The position numbers were made by a program, and so were the translations under genes. The notes under the pieces were generated by a model that was not told where the DNA came from, searched no databases, and saw only the letters and a list, made by a program, of their open reading frames with translations. A stretch of DNA of 37,163 nucleotides, taken from the IMG/VR virus record IMGVR_UViG_3300034198_002268, positions 1-37,163 of that record, one strand, 5' to 3'. This document shows positions 23,450-33,921 of the stretch, in pieces; positions within the stretch are counted from its first letter, which is position 1, and the number at the start of each line of letters is the position of its first letter. Origin of the DNA: a virus.

Positions 23450-26400
23450 ATGGACGAACAATTATTAAAAGATTATGTAGCCACATATCTTAATCCTAAG
23501 TATAATGGAAACTGGGATGTAGTAAATGAAAAGTTCCCTGAGTTGGCTGGAGTTGACAAGCAATTATTAAAGGATTACGTTGCTACATATACCAACCCAA
23601 ATTACAATGGGGACTTAAATGTTATAAATTCAAAGTTTCCAGAGCTATTTCCTAATAAAAAAAAAGACGTTACAGATTTATCTACGGCAGATGGTACATT
23701 GGTTTCGCCAAGCGGTGAAAAAGATACTGCACTAGAGAGAACTTTTGGTAAAAACCCATTAACAGACTTCTTTGGTGACATTTATAGATCTTATGAGGCT
23801 GGTTCCTCTAAGGTTGAAAACATAGATCCAACGATGAATATTTTTGGCAAGAAGGCATCTGAGATAGATGATGAGTCATTGAAATCATTCGTTGAGTCTG
23901 CAAATAAACTTAGTAAAACCCCAGTAACAGATGAGATGCGTCAGTATCAAAAAGATGTTAATGAAGCTGGTGGAGGATTTTTAAACTCAATTATTCAGGC
24001 AGTTAAAAACCCTGGTATTATACCTCAGCTTGTTGTTGACTCATTTTCAATGATGGTCCCAATAACAGATGAGGGAGTTAGTTCATACGCTCTTGCTGGA
24101 GCTGCTGCTGGGGCAGGAACTGGTGCTGGAGTTGGTGCTGGAGTTGGTGCTCTTGGAGGTCCTTTAGCTCCAATAAGTGTTACGGCTGGTGCCGCTGCTG
24201 GCGGTCTCAGAGGCTTGATGGCAGGTATGTCAGCAACAACTGAAGTTGCGTTGTCTTATGGACAGTACCTTCAGGAGGAGGCTCAGAAGAGAGGTCTTGA
24301 GTTTAATGAGCAAAATGTTAAAAAATTATTAGAAGATCAAGCGGTTGTAGATGGAGCAACAAATAGAGCTCTATCTAGAGGTGCTACTATTGGTCTTGTT
24401 GATGTTGTTACGTCTGGATTCGCAGGAAAGGCATTAGGAGCAACAAAGGCTGCTGTAAAGGGAACGACTGGTAAAGTACTAGGAACTGGAGCTGCGCTTA
24501 CTGTTGAATCAGTAGGTGAAGGTGCTGGTGAAGGTGCTGCTCAAGTAGTGTCTGGGCAAGAGGTTTCTGGAGAAGAGATTGCCCTTGAAATGCTTGGTGG
24601 TGTTGGAGGTGGCGTATTTAACGTGGCTGTAGAAAACTTGGTTGGAACTGAAAAAATAGGTAGATACAAAATAAATGGAGAAGAAGTATCTAAGAATAGA
24701 CTAAACAGATTCCTTCAAACTGCAACTCCAGATGAGGTTGCAAAAACCAACATTGAGATTACAGACGATAACGATGTACTAGCAGTTGCTGAAGATAAGA
24801 AGAAGGAGGCGTTGCTTGCTGGTCAGATAGACCCAGCTGTCACTGAAGAGACTGACAAGTCTAGACTTGTTAAGCTAGAGAAAGAAAGAGCAAAGCTAAA
24901 AGGTCTTGATACTAAGTCCGCTCAGAACAGAGTTAAGGCTATAGACGAAGAAATTGATTCTATTACTGGTAAGTATACATTAGAAGAAAAGCCAGCCGCT
25001 GAAACTATTGAGTACAAGATAGATGGTTCTAAAATGGACCGAGCTAGATTTGTTGCTGCTGTAGATGAGGCCAAGAATGAAGAAGCTCTCAACGAACTTG
25101 AGACTACCGATCCAGAAGTTCAGAAAGTAATTGATGCTAAGAGAGCTCAGTTTACTGGAGAGATACAGCCAGAGGTAAAGCTAGAGACACAGCCAGTGAC
25201 AATTAATGTCACGGATAAGTACACTGTAGATGAGGTTGATAGAGTAAAAACACTTCCAATTGAAAATGAGGATGGTGCTACCATGAACTTGGATGGTACC
25301 AAGTACGAGAAGGGTGGAGTGGTTATTCCATTGGCATCTAGAAATCTACCTATATCAGAACTTACACCTGAGAAGATAGACGAGTTTGTAAAAGAGAACT
25401 CAGAGTCTATCGGGTCTGACATGGTTAAGGTTGGTATCTACAAGTTCCCAAACAGTGATCAGGCTTCCATAGACATTAACATCGTAGCAGACAGATCAAG
25501 AAGAGATGAGGCTATTGAAATTGCAAGAGAGCTTGGTCAGGAGTCAATATTTGACTTAGATACATTCGAAAACATCAAGACTGGTGCTGACGGTAAGAAC
25601 CCTAAAGTTTTGACTTCTAAAGAGTTTTTAGCTATTCAGGATAGATTATCTAGACCAACGCAAACGGAGGTCACAGTGGCCCCAGAAACGTCTTCAAACT
25701 ACGCAAACATGACTGAAGATAACGAAGGAAACTTTGTGTTCTTCCATGTTGGCAAGAAGGGTTATGGCACAATTAAGAAAGGCACTGGAGCATCTCAAGT
25801 AACTTCAAGAGAAGAGGCATCTGCATTATCTAAGGTTGGTGGTCTAGCAATGTACTACACCGCTCCAGAGCAGACAGAAAGACAAAGTGCCGATGGTGCT
25901 AAGTACGCAGTAAAGGTACCTAAGAACAAGGTGTATGACTTCAACACTGACAAGCTAAACTTAATTGATGAGGCTAGACAGAGACATGAGTCAGAGAACC
26001 CTGGGAAAGCGTTTGACACAAACTCTCAGATTGCCTATGTAACAAAGATTGCTGGCGAGAAAGGTTTCGACATGGTCGTTGCTGATTGGGCTGGAGGAAC
26101 TAGAGCACAGACGACTAAGGAACTCACACCTGTTGACGTACAAGAATCTACTGGAAATGTTATTGAAAAGAATTTTGATAACCAGTATGAGTCTAACAAG
26201 ACTAAAGGATTTACTCCAGTTGTACCTAAGAGAAAGGCAGACAAGCTACAAGCTCTTTACGAAAAGATCAACGAGGTAAGAAATGCAGAGAAGAGGTATG
26301 ACAATCTTTACAGTTTGTACACTGATTCTTCGAAGTACAATCAGGAAGAGATCACTGACTTGATCGAGAAGTCTGACCTATCCCAAGACATCAAGAACGA

Positions 26401-29400
26401 GTACAAAGAGATTCTTGGATCAAAAGAGGAGACCAGAAGATCTGAGCAGAAGAAAGCAGCTCCAACAAACATAGAGGAGTCTATTAAGAACTCTGCAAAG
26501 ACACTTCAGACATCATTCCCTGGAGTTAATGTTATTGTAGCAGATAATACTGAGGACGCTAAGAACCAAATTGTAGAGCAACTTACTCCAATTGTTGGAG
26601 AAGAAAATGCAAAAACTATTGCAGATCAAATAGAGACAGCCAGAGGGCAGGCGGTATTCTATAATGGCAATCCAATAGCTGTCGTGGTAAACAAAGAGAA
26701 GGCAATATCAAACACTGCTGCACATGAGGTTTGGCACTTGATATTGAGAGAGGCTTTTGGAAAGAATCCTAAGAAGTTTAAGAGCTTCCAGAATGCTATT
26801 TCTAGAGAACTTAAGAGTGCTGGATACGCTGATATTGCAGATTATCTTGACACATTCTCAGCTGAATATGAGGGTGATGCCGTATACGAAGAATACTTGG
26901 CAGAGCTTGGTGGATTGCTAACCACAAAAGGTTTCGATCCTAAGAACCTAACAACACAAGAGAAGAGCATACTTAACAAGATCAAAGAGATCATCAACAA
27001 GTTTGCTAAGTCAATTGTTGGTCAGGATGTATTCTTGAAGGATGCCAAGCCAGAGAACATTCTACAGTTCATGATTAGTGTGTCTGACTTAGTTGCTAGG
27101 GGAGAGGATGTAAGACCAGCTATTGGAAAGTCTGAAGTGAAAAAGACTAAAGCTAAAGTTGATATTGTAAAACAATCAACCGAGGCGTTCTCTGGGAAAC
27201 TTGGAGAAATGGGTATATCTATTGGAGTTACAAATCCAAAAACAGGGAAAACTAAAGTTACAAACTTTGATGTAGCTACAGGTCTGAATGAGTATTATAC
27301 TAAAAAATACGGAGTAATACCTCCTGGAGACTTTTCTCAGAAAGCTGTAGACGCTTTAGCAGACTATGCATCTGTGGAAATGCTATTTTCAATGGCTAAA
27401 TTTGGAGACAAATCTGGTAAAGGATGGTACACCGAAGACTACTCTCAGGCTCTAGATATACTTTCATCTATTGATCCAGATATAAATAAAGATCCAAAGA
27501 TAAAAGCAATAACAACTTCTATCATAGCTGTAGCATCTAACTCAAGTGGAGTTTATGATAATCTTACAAGAGTAATATACGGTATAAGTGAATATAAGAA
27601 AACTGGTAAGATTCCTTTAAATGTAGGGACTGGAAAAGGACAAGAAGCAATTGCAACTGGTATTGATAGATACAACAAGGTTGTTGAAAAACTAGGCAAT
27701 GATCCAGTTAGAGTTAAGAAATTCATGAGCCAAATAGATAAGGTTTCTGAGTTAAAAAAGAAACTTGTTAAAGAGTTTGACATGAAGAGCTGGGCCGATG
27801 CCAAGAAGGAACTTGCAACTGATCCAGACTGGAATGACTCAGAGACATTGCCAATGTCTGTTTTAATATTTGGTCCAAAAATTGGAGCATTCTGGTCTAA
27901 TCTTTCTGGACTAGATGGAACACCGACTATTGATAGATGGTGCATAAGAACTATCTATAGATATAAAGGAGATATGAGGGCTAAGATATCATCTTCGGAT
28001 ATGAAATCATTCATGACTGAAAATGGAATAGAAGGAGCATCTCAATCAGACGTTATATCTTTGGCTCAAGAACATTCAAAAATGTTTAAGAGAATACTTG
28101 CTGGTAAAGGTGAGTACGCTTCTTTGCCAAAGGCTGAAAGAAATGAATTATTAAAGCCCTATAGAAAGGGAGATCAAATTTGGTCTAAGGCACAAGGAGT
28201 TGTTAACGATATATCTGAAGGAATAGATGAGTCTGTAGACAATAAGGCAAAGTATGGTAGAGATTTTAGAACCTTTACTAAAAATGTTTTTGAAAAAGCT
28301 AGAGATATTGTTGTTGATAAAACTGGAATAAAACTATCTGTTTCTGATGTTCAGGCTATACTTTGGATATATGAAAAGAATTTGTTTGGTGAACTTGGAG
28401 TTAAACAGAGAGAAGACTCAACGTATTCATCTGCCGCAAACTCAATTATAAATAAGGTTAAGTCTGGGCCTTTAACTGTTGAAATGCTCAAGAGTGGAGA
28501 CTTGAAAGCACTTGAAACAGAGAAAATATCAGAAGATGGACCAATGGGTGATATATATACTTTTGGTGATAAACAATTCAAAAGTGGATTAGATTCTAGA
28601 GAGAAAAGATCTAAAGAATCAATTGAGATATCAAAACAAATAACTACAGATAAAGACGCAAAGCCTGGCTTCGAAGCTACTATTGCAGCAATAAATGAGA
28701 CTGTAGAAGATAGAAAAATTTGGAGAAAAGAAAATAAAGTTAACCAGAAGCAAAAAAGAAATCCTATAGTTGAAAAGGCTGTTAAAGATTATTACAATGG
28801 ATTAATAAACCAAGATCAATACATTGAAATAGTTAAAAAAAATCAACCTATTAAAACATTTAAAAGTGTTCCAGCTCTTCCTTCAGTAAGAGATATAGTT
28901 AATTCATTGGATGAAAATAAAGTTGCAACTGGTATTGTTGGTGTTACAAAAAATATTGAAGACGGAGATAAAGTAGCCTCTAGACTTGATATACCTGCAT
29001 ACGAAGACTTTGATACATGGGTTGTTTCTGTTCATGATGGAGATAAAGAGGGAAAATCAATAGCTTATGGGCAAACAGCAGTATTAAAAAATGTTAATTT
29101 TAAAACATTTCCTGGTCCAGCCATAAGGATTGCGATGGGAACTCAAAGTAAATCCACTATAGCAAGAATATTTGGTAACTGGGTTAATGAAGATCCTGAA
29201 GCAGTCCACGATAGAGCAAAGAAATTAATGGATGATCCTGAGTGGACTCAGGTTGGCATGAATCCGTTCAGACATAGTTACTTCTATGATAAGACTGATG
29301 GCATGCCAGTTGCAACAGCAGATGAAGTGGTTCAAGTAGGAGCATTGGTATTAGCAAAAAATGCTAAGAAAGTACTTCCATCTGATCCAATGTTTACCAC

Positions 29401-32400
29401 TAAGTCAGCTGAAGGGCTTGAAATTCAATTTCAAAAGCAGCTACCAGCTAGAGTTAACGAGCAGATCAATAACATTATCTCTGAGCAGAAGGCACTTGGA
29501 AACAAGCCAGTAGAGATAGCTAAAGAGGCTGCTAAGTACGTTAAGACTACTGACGCATATAAGAAGCTTGGAGACAGAGACAAAGCTAAAGTAATTGGTG
29601 GTATCAAGAGACTTTCTGGCATGAGAGTTAGAGTGCTAGTAGATGAATATGCAAATCTTAAGGATCAGTTAAGAGCAGCTGAGAAACTTTCTGACGCTAA
29701 CAAAAAACTACCAAACTATAAGCAGACTCTATCTGAGTTAGTTAACTCAGTGAGAGCTCTAGTTAAGGCTGGTAAGATCAGCACATTCAGAGCTGGTGTA
29801 ATTATAGGAAGAATAGTAAAGACCAACCTAACAAGTCCTGAGTCTGTAAACAAGACCATTAACTACATTGCAGATATATTTGACAATGCAAATTTGGCTA
29901 TGAAGATTAGCCGAGCAAAGTCTCTTGTTAAGAATGCTAAGAGAAATATTAACTCAAAGATTGGTCAGAACCCAGATCTATTCAACGCTGGAAAGATACT
30001 GGTATCAATAGATCCTGCCTTTATACCTACCCCAATGATCGATGACTACTTAGATATAATGGAGGTTATTGGAGAGAGAGCTAGGGTTCTATCAATTAAA
30101 GACTCTGGAGAGCTTACAGCTAAGATGAACGTAATCATCAACGCTGTGATTAATGAGTCTGAAGATGTAGTTAACTCTGCCGAACAGGAGAAGATCAGAA
30201 TGACTCCAGAAGAAAGCGTTGTGGCTGCACAATCATTAATTGATCAGATAAAAGCAGATAAGTTAGAGACCTCTAACATTATTGATGTAAATGATGCTGC
30301 CGTGGCTAGAAAAATTGCATCTATCACAGAAAAAGATATGATGGATTTACTGTCAATAGATAAGGATGGTATCACAGACTTCTCTAAGCTAAAGCTATTA
30401 CTTGGAATTAGGGAAAACATTAAAGCTGGAATTGTTACTAATGAAGCCATGCTTATGGCTACAGCTGTAGCGCAGAACAGAAACGTAGACAAATTGTCTA
30501 CAGTTGTAGGAAAGGTAACTGGGCCTAAGATTCTTAATGGTGTAACTAGAACTATCTCTAAGATTAAAGGAGCTATAACAGGTAAGTCTGGAGTTCTTGA
30601 GGCTATTAGATCTACACCTCTAGAATTTATCGATGACGTTATTGGCAACTTTAACGATAAGACCATCTATAACCTAACATTCGGTTTACTTGGATCTCCA
30701 AAGGGAAGACTAGACGCAAGACTAGCAGACCTATCTGCGAAGGCAGATGCGGCAGAGAAGTTACTACAGAGTGCTGGTAGAACAGATAACGCTGTTGTTG
30801 AGGCTAAGTACAAGATCATGGCACTACAATTGCAGAGAGAGTTTGATTCAAACCCAGGAAGCCCATCTGTGGCTCCTGCTATCGAGTTTATTGACGCAAC
30901 ACTTAGAGCTATATCTAGAAAAGAGTCTTCACTTACAAATAATGACGCAAGGATACTTGAGAAGATCAAAAAGGACTTTGGAGTTAAAGATGCAGATGGA
31001 AATCAAACTCTAAATACTAAAGCCATTGAAAATTCTTTGAAAGAGAATGACAAGAAAGCTATGTCTTTGATTGATGAGATCAACGCTGCTCAAGCATCTG
31101 AGGCACTGTTTACAAGTTCTGTAATTAGAGGTGCTAGAGTTAACATTATTAACAACTACGTACACCACGCTGTCCTTAGCAAGAATCAATCTTTGGAGGC
31201 TGAGTCACTTATAAATAAGCTGCTAGGTAGAGGTGCAAATGGTAAGCCATCCACTAAGGCTGGCACATTGAACGAAAGAACTCCTGGGGCTAAGGCTATC
31301 ATGTTTGATCCAATATCTGCGTCAATGAGAGGTGCTAGAGAAACCCTAACAGACTTCTATATGACTCCAGCGATCAGAGAGGTTACAGGATCACTTAATA
31401 AGCTTAAGGACAAGGTGTTTGATGATCCAAATTCAACTCAGGATCAAAAGGATATTGCTCAGTCTCTGGTAGAATCTGTAGAGGAAGCATTGGAAGTTAC
31501 ATTCCAAAATCACTTTAGCTCAGACACTAACTTTGAGGCTTTAGTTAAGGCTATACAAAAACTAGGGTATCAGACCACATTGGCTTCTATCCCAAGAGCT
31601 ATTGCAGAACTTTCATCTAACATGTCGTTCGCAATATTATCCGATCCAAAGACAACTACAGACGCACTGAAGCATACTAAGTTTGCTTTCTCTTCGAACA
31701 TGCTAGGTTTCTTGGAGAAGATTGGTAGTGCTGAATCAACTAGACTTGCGGGAACTCAGATCCTAACTGGTAAGTATGCTGAGGGTGGGTTTGCATCTGG
31801 ATATGGAAGAACAAGTAAGTCCGCAGCATCATCTAAGATAATGGACTATGCGTCATTCATAACAAGAATGTCTATTGGTAAACTATACAGAGTGGCTGAC
31901 GTAACTTCAGATCTATTGATATCTACACCAGATAAGGTGGTATCAAAGGCTTACTATGTTGCTGACTTTGTAAACAACTTTGAGAAAGAGACTGGCGTAA
32001 AGTTAACTGAAAGCGATCTAAGAAAGATATCAGACGGAACATCTGAGTACTTGTCTCCAGAGTATGAGACAGCACTACAGAAGGCACGACAAAAAGCAGA
32101 CTCAGACATTGTTCGAATGGCCGCTTCTGGAAACTCGTTCAACACAATTCTTAAGAACGTGCCAAGAAAGAAAGATGCCGCAATGATGTCAGCATACAGA
32201 GCGATAAACTCTTTCATGTCTAGGTTCTATTTAACTGAATACGGAACATTAAGATCTGCCGTGATAGCATTGTTCAAGAGTGGACAGATAGACAAGAAGG
32301 CAGCAACAGCTATAATTGCAGCATCTGTAACCAGAATGAGCATGTATGTTGTTGCATATTCATTATTAAGTTCTATCTTTGACTCAATTATCGGAGACGC

Positions 32401-33073
32401 ACTTGATTTGGAGGGAGAAGATGAAGACGATGAGGACCTAATGACTAGAGCAAAGAGAAGCATGGTAGGAACTGGAGTTGGTGTTCTAAGTAGAAGAACT
32501 CTAGGAAACATTGGTTATACTCCAGTAGCGTATGCTATCGAGCAACTAAATGCTGATCTTGGTGAAGATTTCGGACTAAGAGATGGCGAGTATGATCCTT
32601 TCAAGAATTCATTGGTTTATTCTAAGGTTTCTGAGTCAGACTTGAAAACAAAGAGCCCTTACGAAGTTCTTGGCAAGGCTTTTGCTGGTCCTTATGCTCC
32701 AGCACTATCAAGCATAACAAGAACTGCAACTCTATATGGCAGAGCTACTAAAGAAGGATCTAAGCCAGAAACTCAAAAGAGAGCAATGGATGAGCTAGAA
32801 AGCAGAATGGCACTAGAGGCAGTAGGTAACCTTGGATTGATTCCTTTGTACAAGGATGTTAGAAGAATCATGATGAGCGACTTTTACGCAAGAAATTACG
32901 ATAAAAAAGAGTCTCCTTCTTTCACCATCACTCAAAAACAGATAGATTTGATACGTAAATCAAACCCTACGGCAGCGAGACAGCTTCAGTCTATATATGA
33001 TACGCAGAAAGCTGAAGAGAAAAAAGTTAGAGATTTTAAGAATAATTTAGAAAAACAAACCAAATCTAATTAA
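23450..33073 (+). CDS. Giant polyvalent virion protein, 3207 residues, probably ejected into the host
   Basis: One uninterrupted frame of 9.6 kb. In order: two 34-residue repeats (about 3-70) built on QLLKDYVATY, NPxYNG and KFPEL; a Gly/Ala-rich glycine-zipper region at about 212-260, apt for membrane insertion; Glu/Lys spacers; a domain at about 764-905 (FFHVGKKGYGTIKKG, MYYTAPEQTERQSADG), similar to ART-like or other polyvalent domains; a zincin site HEVWH with H1092, E1093, H1096; a domain at about 1270-1650 with FGPKIGAFWSNLSG, TPTIDRW and QAILWIYEKNLFGELG; another at about 1790-1985 with WTQVGMNPFRHSYFYDK; long helical spacers; and C-terminal hydrophobic helices near 2950-2985 before an acidic patch. 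Phage polyvalent proteins are delivered with DNA. It takes the T7 gp16 position but lacks an obvious transglycosylase. Confidence 0.8.
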   Translation: MDEQLLKDYVATYLNPKYNGNWDVVNEKFPELAGVDKQLLKDYVATYTNPNYNGDLNVINSKFPELFPNKKKDVTDLSTADGTLVSPSGEKDTALERTFGKNPLTDFFGDIYRSYEAGSSKVENIDPTMNIFGKKASEIDDESLKSFVESANKLSKTPVTDEMRQYQKDVNEAGGGFLNSIIQAVKNPGIIPQLVVDSFSMMVPITDEGVSSYALAGAAAGAGTGAGVGAGVGALGGPLAPISVTAGAAAGGLRGLMAGMSATTEVALSYGQYLQEEAQKRGLEFNEQNVKKLLEDQAVVDGATNRALSRGATIGLVDVVTSGFAGKALGATKAAVKGTTGKVLGTGAALTVESVGEGAGEGAAQVVSGQEVSGEEIALEMLGGVGGGVFNVAVENLVGTEKIGRYKINGEEVSKNRLNRFLQTATPDEVAKTNIEITDDNDVLAVAEDKKKEALLAGQIDPAVTEETDKSRLVKLEKERAKLKGLDTKSAQNRVKAIDEEIDSITGKYTLEEKPAAETIEYKIDGSKMDRARFVAAVDEAKNEEALNELETTDPEVQKVIDAKRAQFTGEIQPEVKLETQPVTINVTDKYTVDEVDRVKTLPIENEDGATMNLDGTKYEKGGVVIPLASRNLPISELTPEKIDEFVKENSESIGSDMVKVGIYKFPNSDQASIDINIVADRSRRDEAIEIARELGQESIFDLDTFENIKTGADGKNPKVLTSKEFLAIQDRLSRPTQTEVTVAPETSSNYANMTEDNEGNFVFFHVGKKGYGTIKKGTGASQVTSREEASALSKVGGLAMYYTAPEQTERQSADGAKYAVKVPKNKVYDFNTDKLNLIDEARQRHESENPGKAFDTNSQIAYVTKIAGEKGFDMVVADWAGGTRAQTTKELTPVDVQESTGNVIEKNFDNQYESNKTKGFTPVVPKRKADKLQALYEKINEVRNAEKRYDNLYSLYTDSSKYNQEEITDLIEKSDLSQDIKNEYKEILGSKEETRRSEQKKAAPTNIEESIKNSAKTLQTSFPGVNVIVADNTEDAKNQIVEQLTPIVGEENAKTIADQIETARGQAVFYNGNPIAVVVNKEKAISNTAAHEVWHLILREAFGKNPKKFKSFQNAISRELKSAGYADIADYLDTFSAEYEGDAVYEEYLAELGGLLTTKGFDPKNLTTQEKSILNKIKEIINKFAKSIVGQDVFLKDAKPENILQFMISVSDLVARGEDVRPAIGKSEVKKTKAKVDIVKQSTEAFSGKLGEMGISIGVTNPKTGKTKVTNFDVATGLNEYYTKKYGVIPPGDFSQKAVDALADYASVEMLFSMAKFGDKSGKGWYTEDYSQALDILSSIDPDINKDPKIKAITTSIIAVASNSSGVYDNLTRVIYGISEYKKTGKIPLNVGTGKGQEAIATGIDRYNKVVEKLGNDPVRVKKFMSQIDKVSELKKKLVKEFDMKSWADAKKELATDPDWNDSETLPMSVLIFGPKIGAFWSNLSGLDGTPTIDRWCIRTIYRYKGDMRAKISSSDMKSFMTENGIEGASQSDVISLAQEHSKMFKRILAGKGEYASLPKAERNELLKPYRKGDQIWSKAQGVVNDISEGIDESVDNKAKYGRDFRTFTKNVFEKARDIVVDKTGIKLSVSDVQAILWIYEKNLFGELGVKQREDSTYSSAANSIINKVKSGPLTVEMLKSGDLKALETEKISEDGPMGDIYTFGDKQFKSGLDSREKRSKESIEISKQITTDKDAKPGFEATIAAINETVEDRKIWRKENKVNQKQKRNPIVEKAVKDYYNGLINQDQYIEIVKKNQPIKTFKSVPALPSVRDIVNSLDENKVATGIVGVTKNIEDGDKVASRLDIPAYEDFDTWVVSVHDGDKEGKSIAYGQTAVLKNVNFKTFPGPAIRIAMGTQSKSTIARIFGNWVNEDPEAVHDRAKKLMDDPEWTQVGMNPFRHSYFYDKTDGMPVATADEVVQVGALVLAKNAKKVLPSDPMFTTKSAEGLEIQFQKQLPARVNEQINNIISEQKALGNKPVEIAKEAAKYVKTTDAYKKLGDRDKAKVIGGIKRLSGMRVRVLVDEYANLKDQLRAAEKLSDANKKLPNYKQTLSELVNSVRALVKAGKISTFRAGVIIGRIVKTNLTSPESVNKTINYIADIFDNANLAMKISRAKSLVKNAKRNINSKIGQNPDLFNAGKILVSIDPAFIPTPMIDDYLDIMEVIGERARVLSIKDSGELTAKMNVIINAVINESEDVVNSAEQEKIRMTPEESVVAAQSLIDQIKADKLETSNIIDVNDAAVARKIASITEKDMMDLLSIDKDGITDFSKLKLLLGIRENIKAGIVTNEAMLMATAVAQNRNVDKLSTVVGKVTGPKILNGVTRTISKIKGAITGKSGVLEAIRSTPLEFIDDVIGNFNDKTIYNLTFGLLGSPKGRLDARLADLSAKADAAEKLLQSAGRTDNAVVEAKYKIMALQLQREFDSNPGSPSVAPAIEFIDATLRAISRKESSLTNNDARILEKIKKDFGVKDADGNQTLNTKAIENSLKENDKKAMSLIDEINAAQASEALFTSSVIRGARVNIINNYVHHAVLSKNQSLEAESLINKLLGRGANGKPSTKAGTLNERTPGAKAIMFDPISASMRGARETLTDFYMTPAIREVTGSLNKLKDKVFDDPNSTQDQKDIAQSLVESVEEALEVTFQNHFSSDTNFEALVKAIQKLGYQTTLASIPRAIAELSSNMSFAILSDPKTTTDALKHTKFAFSSNMLGFLEKIGSAESTRLAGTQILTGKYAEGGFASGYGRTSKSAASSKIMDYASFITRMSIGKLYRVADVTSDLLISTPDKVVSKAYYVADFVNNFEKETGVKLTESDLRKISDGTSEYLSPEYETALQKARQKADSDIVRMAASGNSFNTILKNVPRKKDAAMMSAYRAINSFMSRFYLTEYGTLRSAVIALFKSGQIDKKAATAIIAASVTRMSMYVVAYSLLSSIFDSIIGDALDLEGEDEDDEDLMTRAKRSMVGTGVGVLSRRTLGNIGYTPVAYAIEQLNADLGEDFGLRDGEYDPFKNSLVYSKVSESDLKTKSPYEVLGKAFAGPYAPALSSITRTATLYGRATKEGSKPETQKRAMDELESRMALEAVGNLGLIPLYKDVRRIMMSDFYARNYDKKESPSFTITQKQIDLIRKSNPTAARQLQSIYDTQKAEEKKVRDFKNNLEKQTKSN

Positions 33074-33075
33074 TA

Positions 33076-33921
33076 ATGCAAATCAAAGTTCAAAATGACT
33101 CGTTTCTTGTAGAGGTACCTCTTAAGGATTCGGGAGATTACAAGAGCATTTTGTTTATTTCTGATCTACACTTCGATTCTAAGAAATGCAACAGAAAAGC
33201 TTTAAAGTCTATGATGGATGAAGCAGTTGAAAGAGACGCATCCATAGCAATCTTCGGAGATATCCTAGATATCATGGGAGCTAAGTTTGATCCAAGATCA
33301 AGTAAGGGCGACATTAGACCAGAGTACAGCACCAACAACTACTTCATGGACGTGTTGGATGACGCAGTAAGATTCTTTGGTCCGTATTCAGACAGGATTT
33401 TATTCTTGTCTATGGGTAACCATGAGGACTCAGTAAAGAAGAGACACGAGTTTGATCTTCTTTCTATCATGTCCTATAAGTTAAAGCAAGAGTACAACTG
33501 GAAAGGTTTACTAGGTCCTTACGAAGGATGGATTCTTTTCAGAGTATTGGAAGGATCAACAAACCACAACAGAGGCACAGTAAAGGCTTACTACACGCAC
33601 GGAGCTGGAGGTAACGCTCCAGTAACAAGAGGTGTTATTCAGAGCTCAAGAAGACAGGTACAGATTAGTGCAGACATGTTTATATCTGGACACATCCACA
33701 CTCAGTTCTCATTTCCAATCCCACAGAGAATGGTTAACAGCCACGGTGTAGAAGAGATTAAGGACATTGTACACCTACAGCTAGGATGTTTCAAGGAAAG
33801 CCACAGAGGATCTTGGGAAGCACAGAGAGGATTCGGACCAGCAAACATTGGTGGCTACTGGGTTAAGTTTTTTGTGAAGGACAAGAAGCCTAGATTTATT
33901 GAAGAAAGAACTATTTACTAA
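33076..33921 (+). CDS. Calcineurin-like metallophosphoesterase
   Basis: 281 residues with all metal-binding blocks of the family in order: SDLHFD (D30, H32), GDILD (D62, D65), GNHE (N115, H116), THGAGG (H175) and GHIHT (H206, H208). Such enzymes bind two metals and cleave phosphomono- or diesters; members include nucleases and nucleotide phosphatases, and the substrate here cannot be told. It begins two bases after the giant virion gene and its TAA overlaps the next ATG, so it belongs to the late transcript and might be packaged or act on DNA ends late in infection (inference). Length is normal for a single-domain member. Confidence 0.88.
   Translation: MQIKVQNDSFLVEVPLKDSGDYKSILFISDLHFDSKKCNRKALKSMMDEAVERDASIAIFGDILDIMGAKFDPRSSKGDIRPEYSTNNYFMDVLDDAVRFFGPYSDRILFLSMGNHEDSVKKRHEFDLLSIMSYKLKQEYNWKGLLGPYEGWILFRVLEGSTNHNRGTVKAYYTHGAGGNAPVTRGVIQSSRRQVQISADMFISGHIHTQFSFPIPQRMVNSHGVEEIKDIVHLQLGCFKESHRGSWEAQRGFGPANIGGYWVKFFVKDKKPRFIEERTIY

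Noticed and set aside
30244-30969. Two antisense open frames of 100-140 codons inside the giant gene
   Set aside because: Ser/Leu/Ile-rich shadow translation of a helical coding sequence, no overlap coupling or promoter; the plus-strand frame continues without a break.
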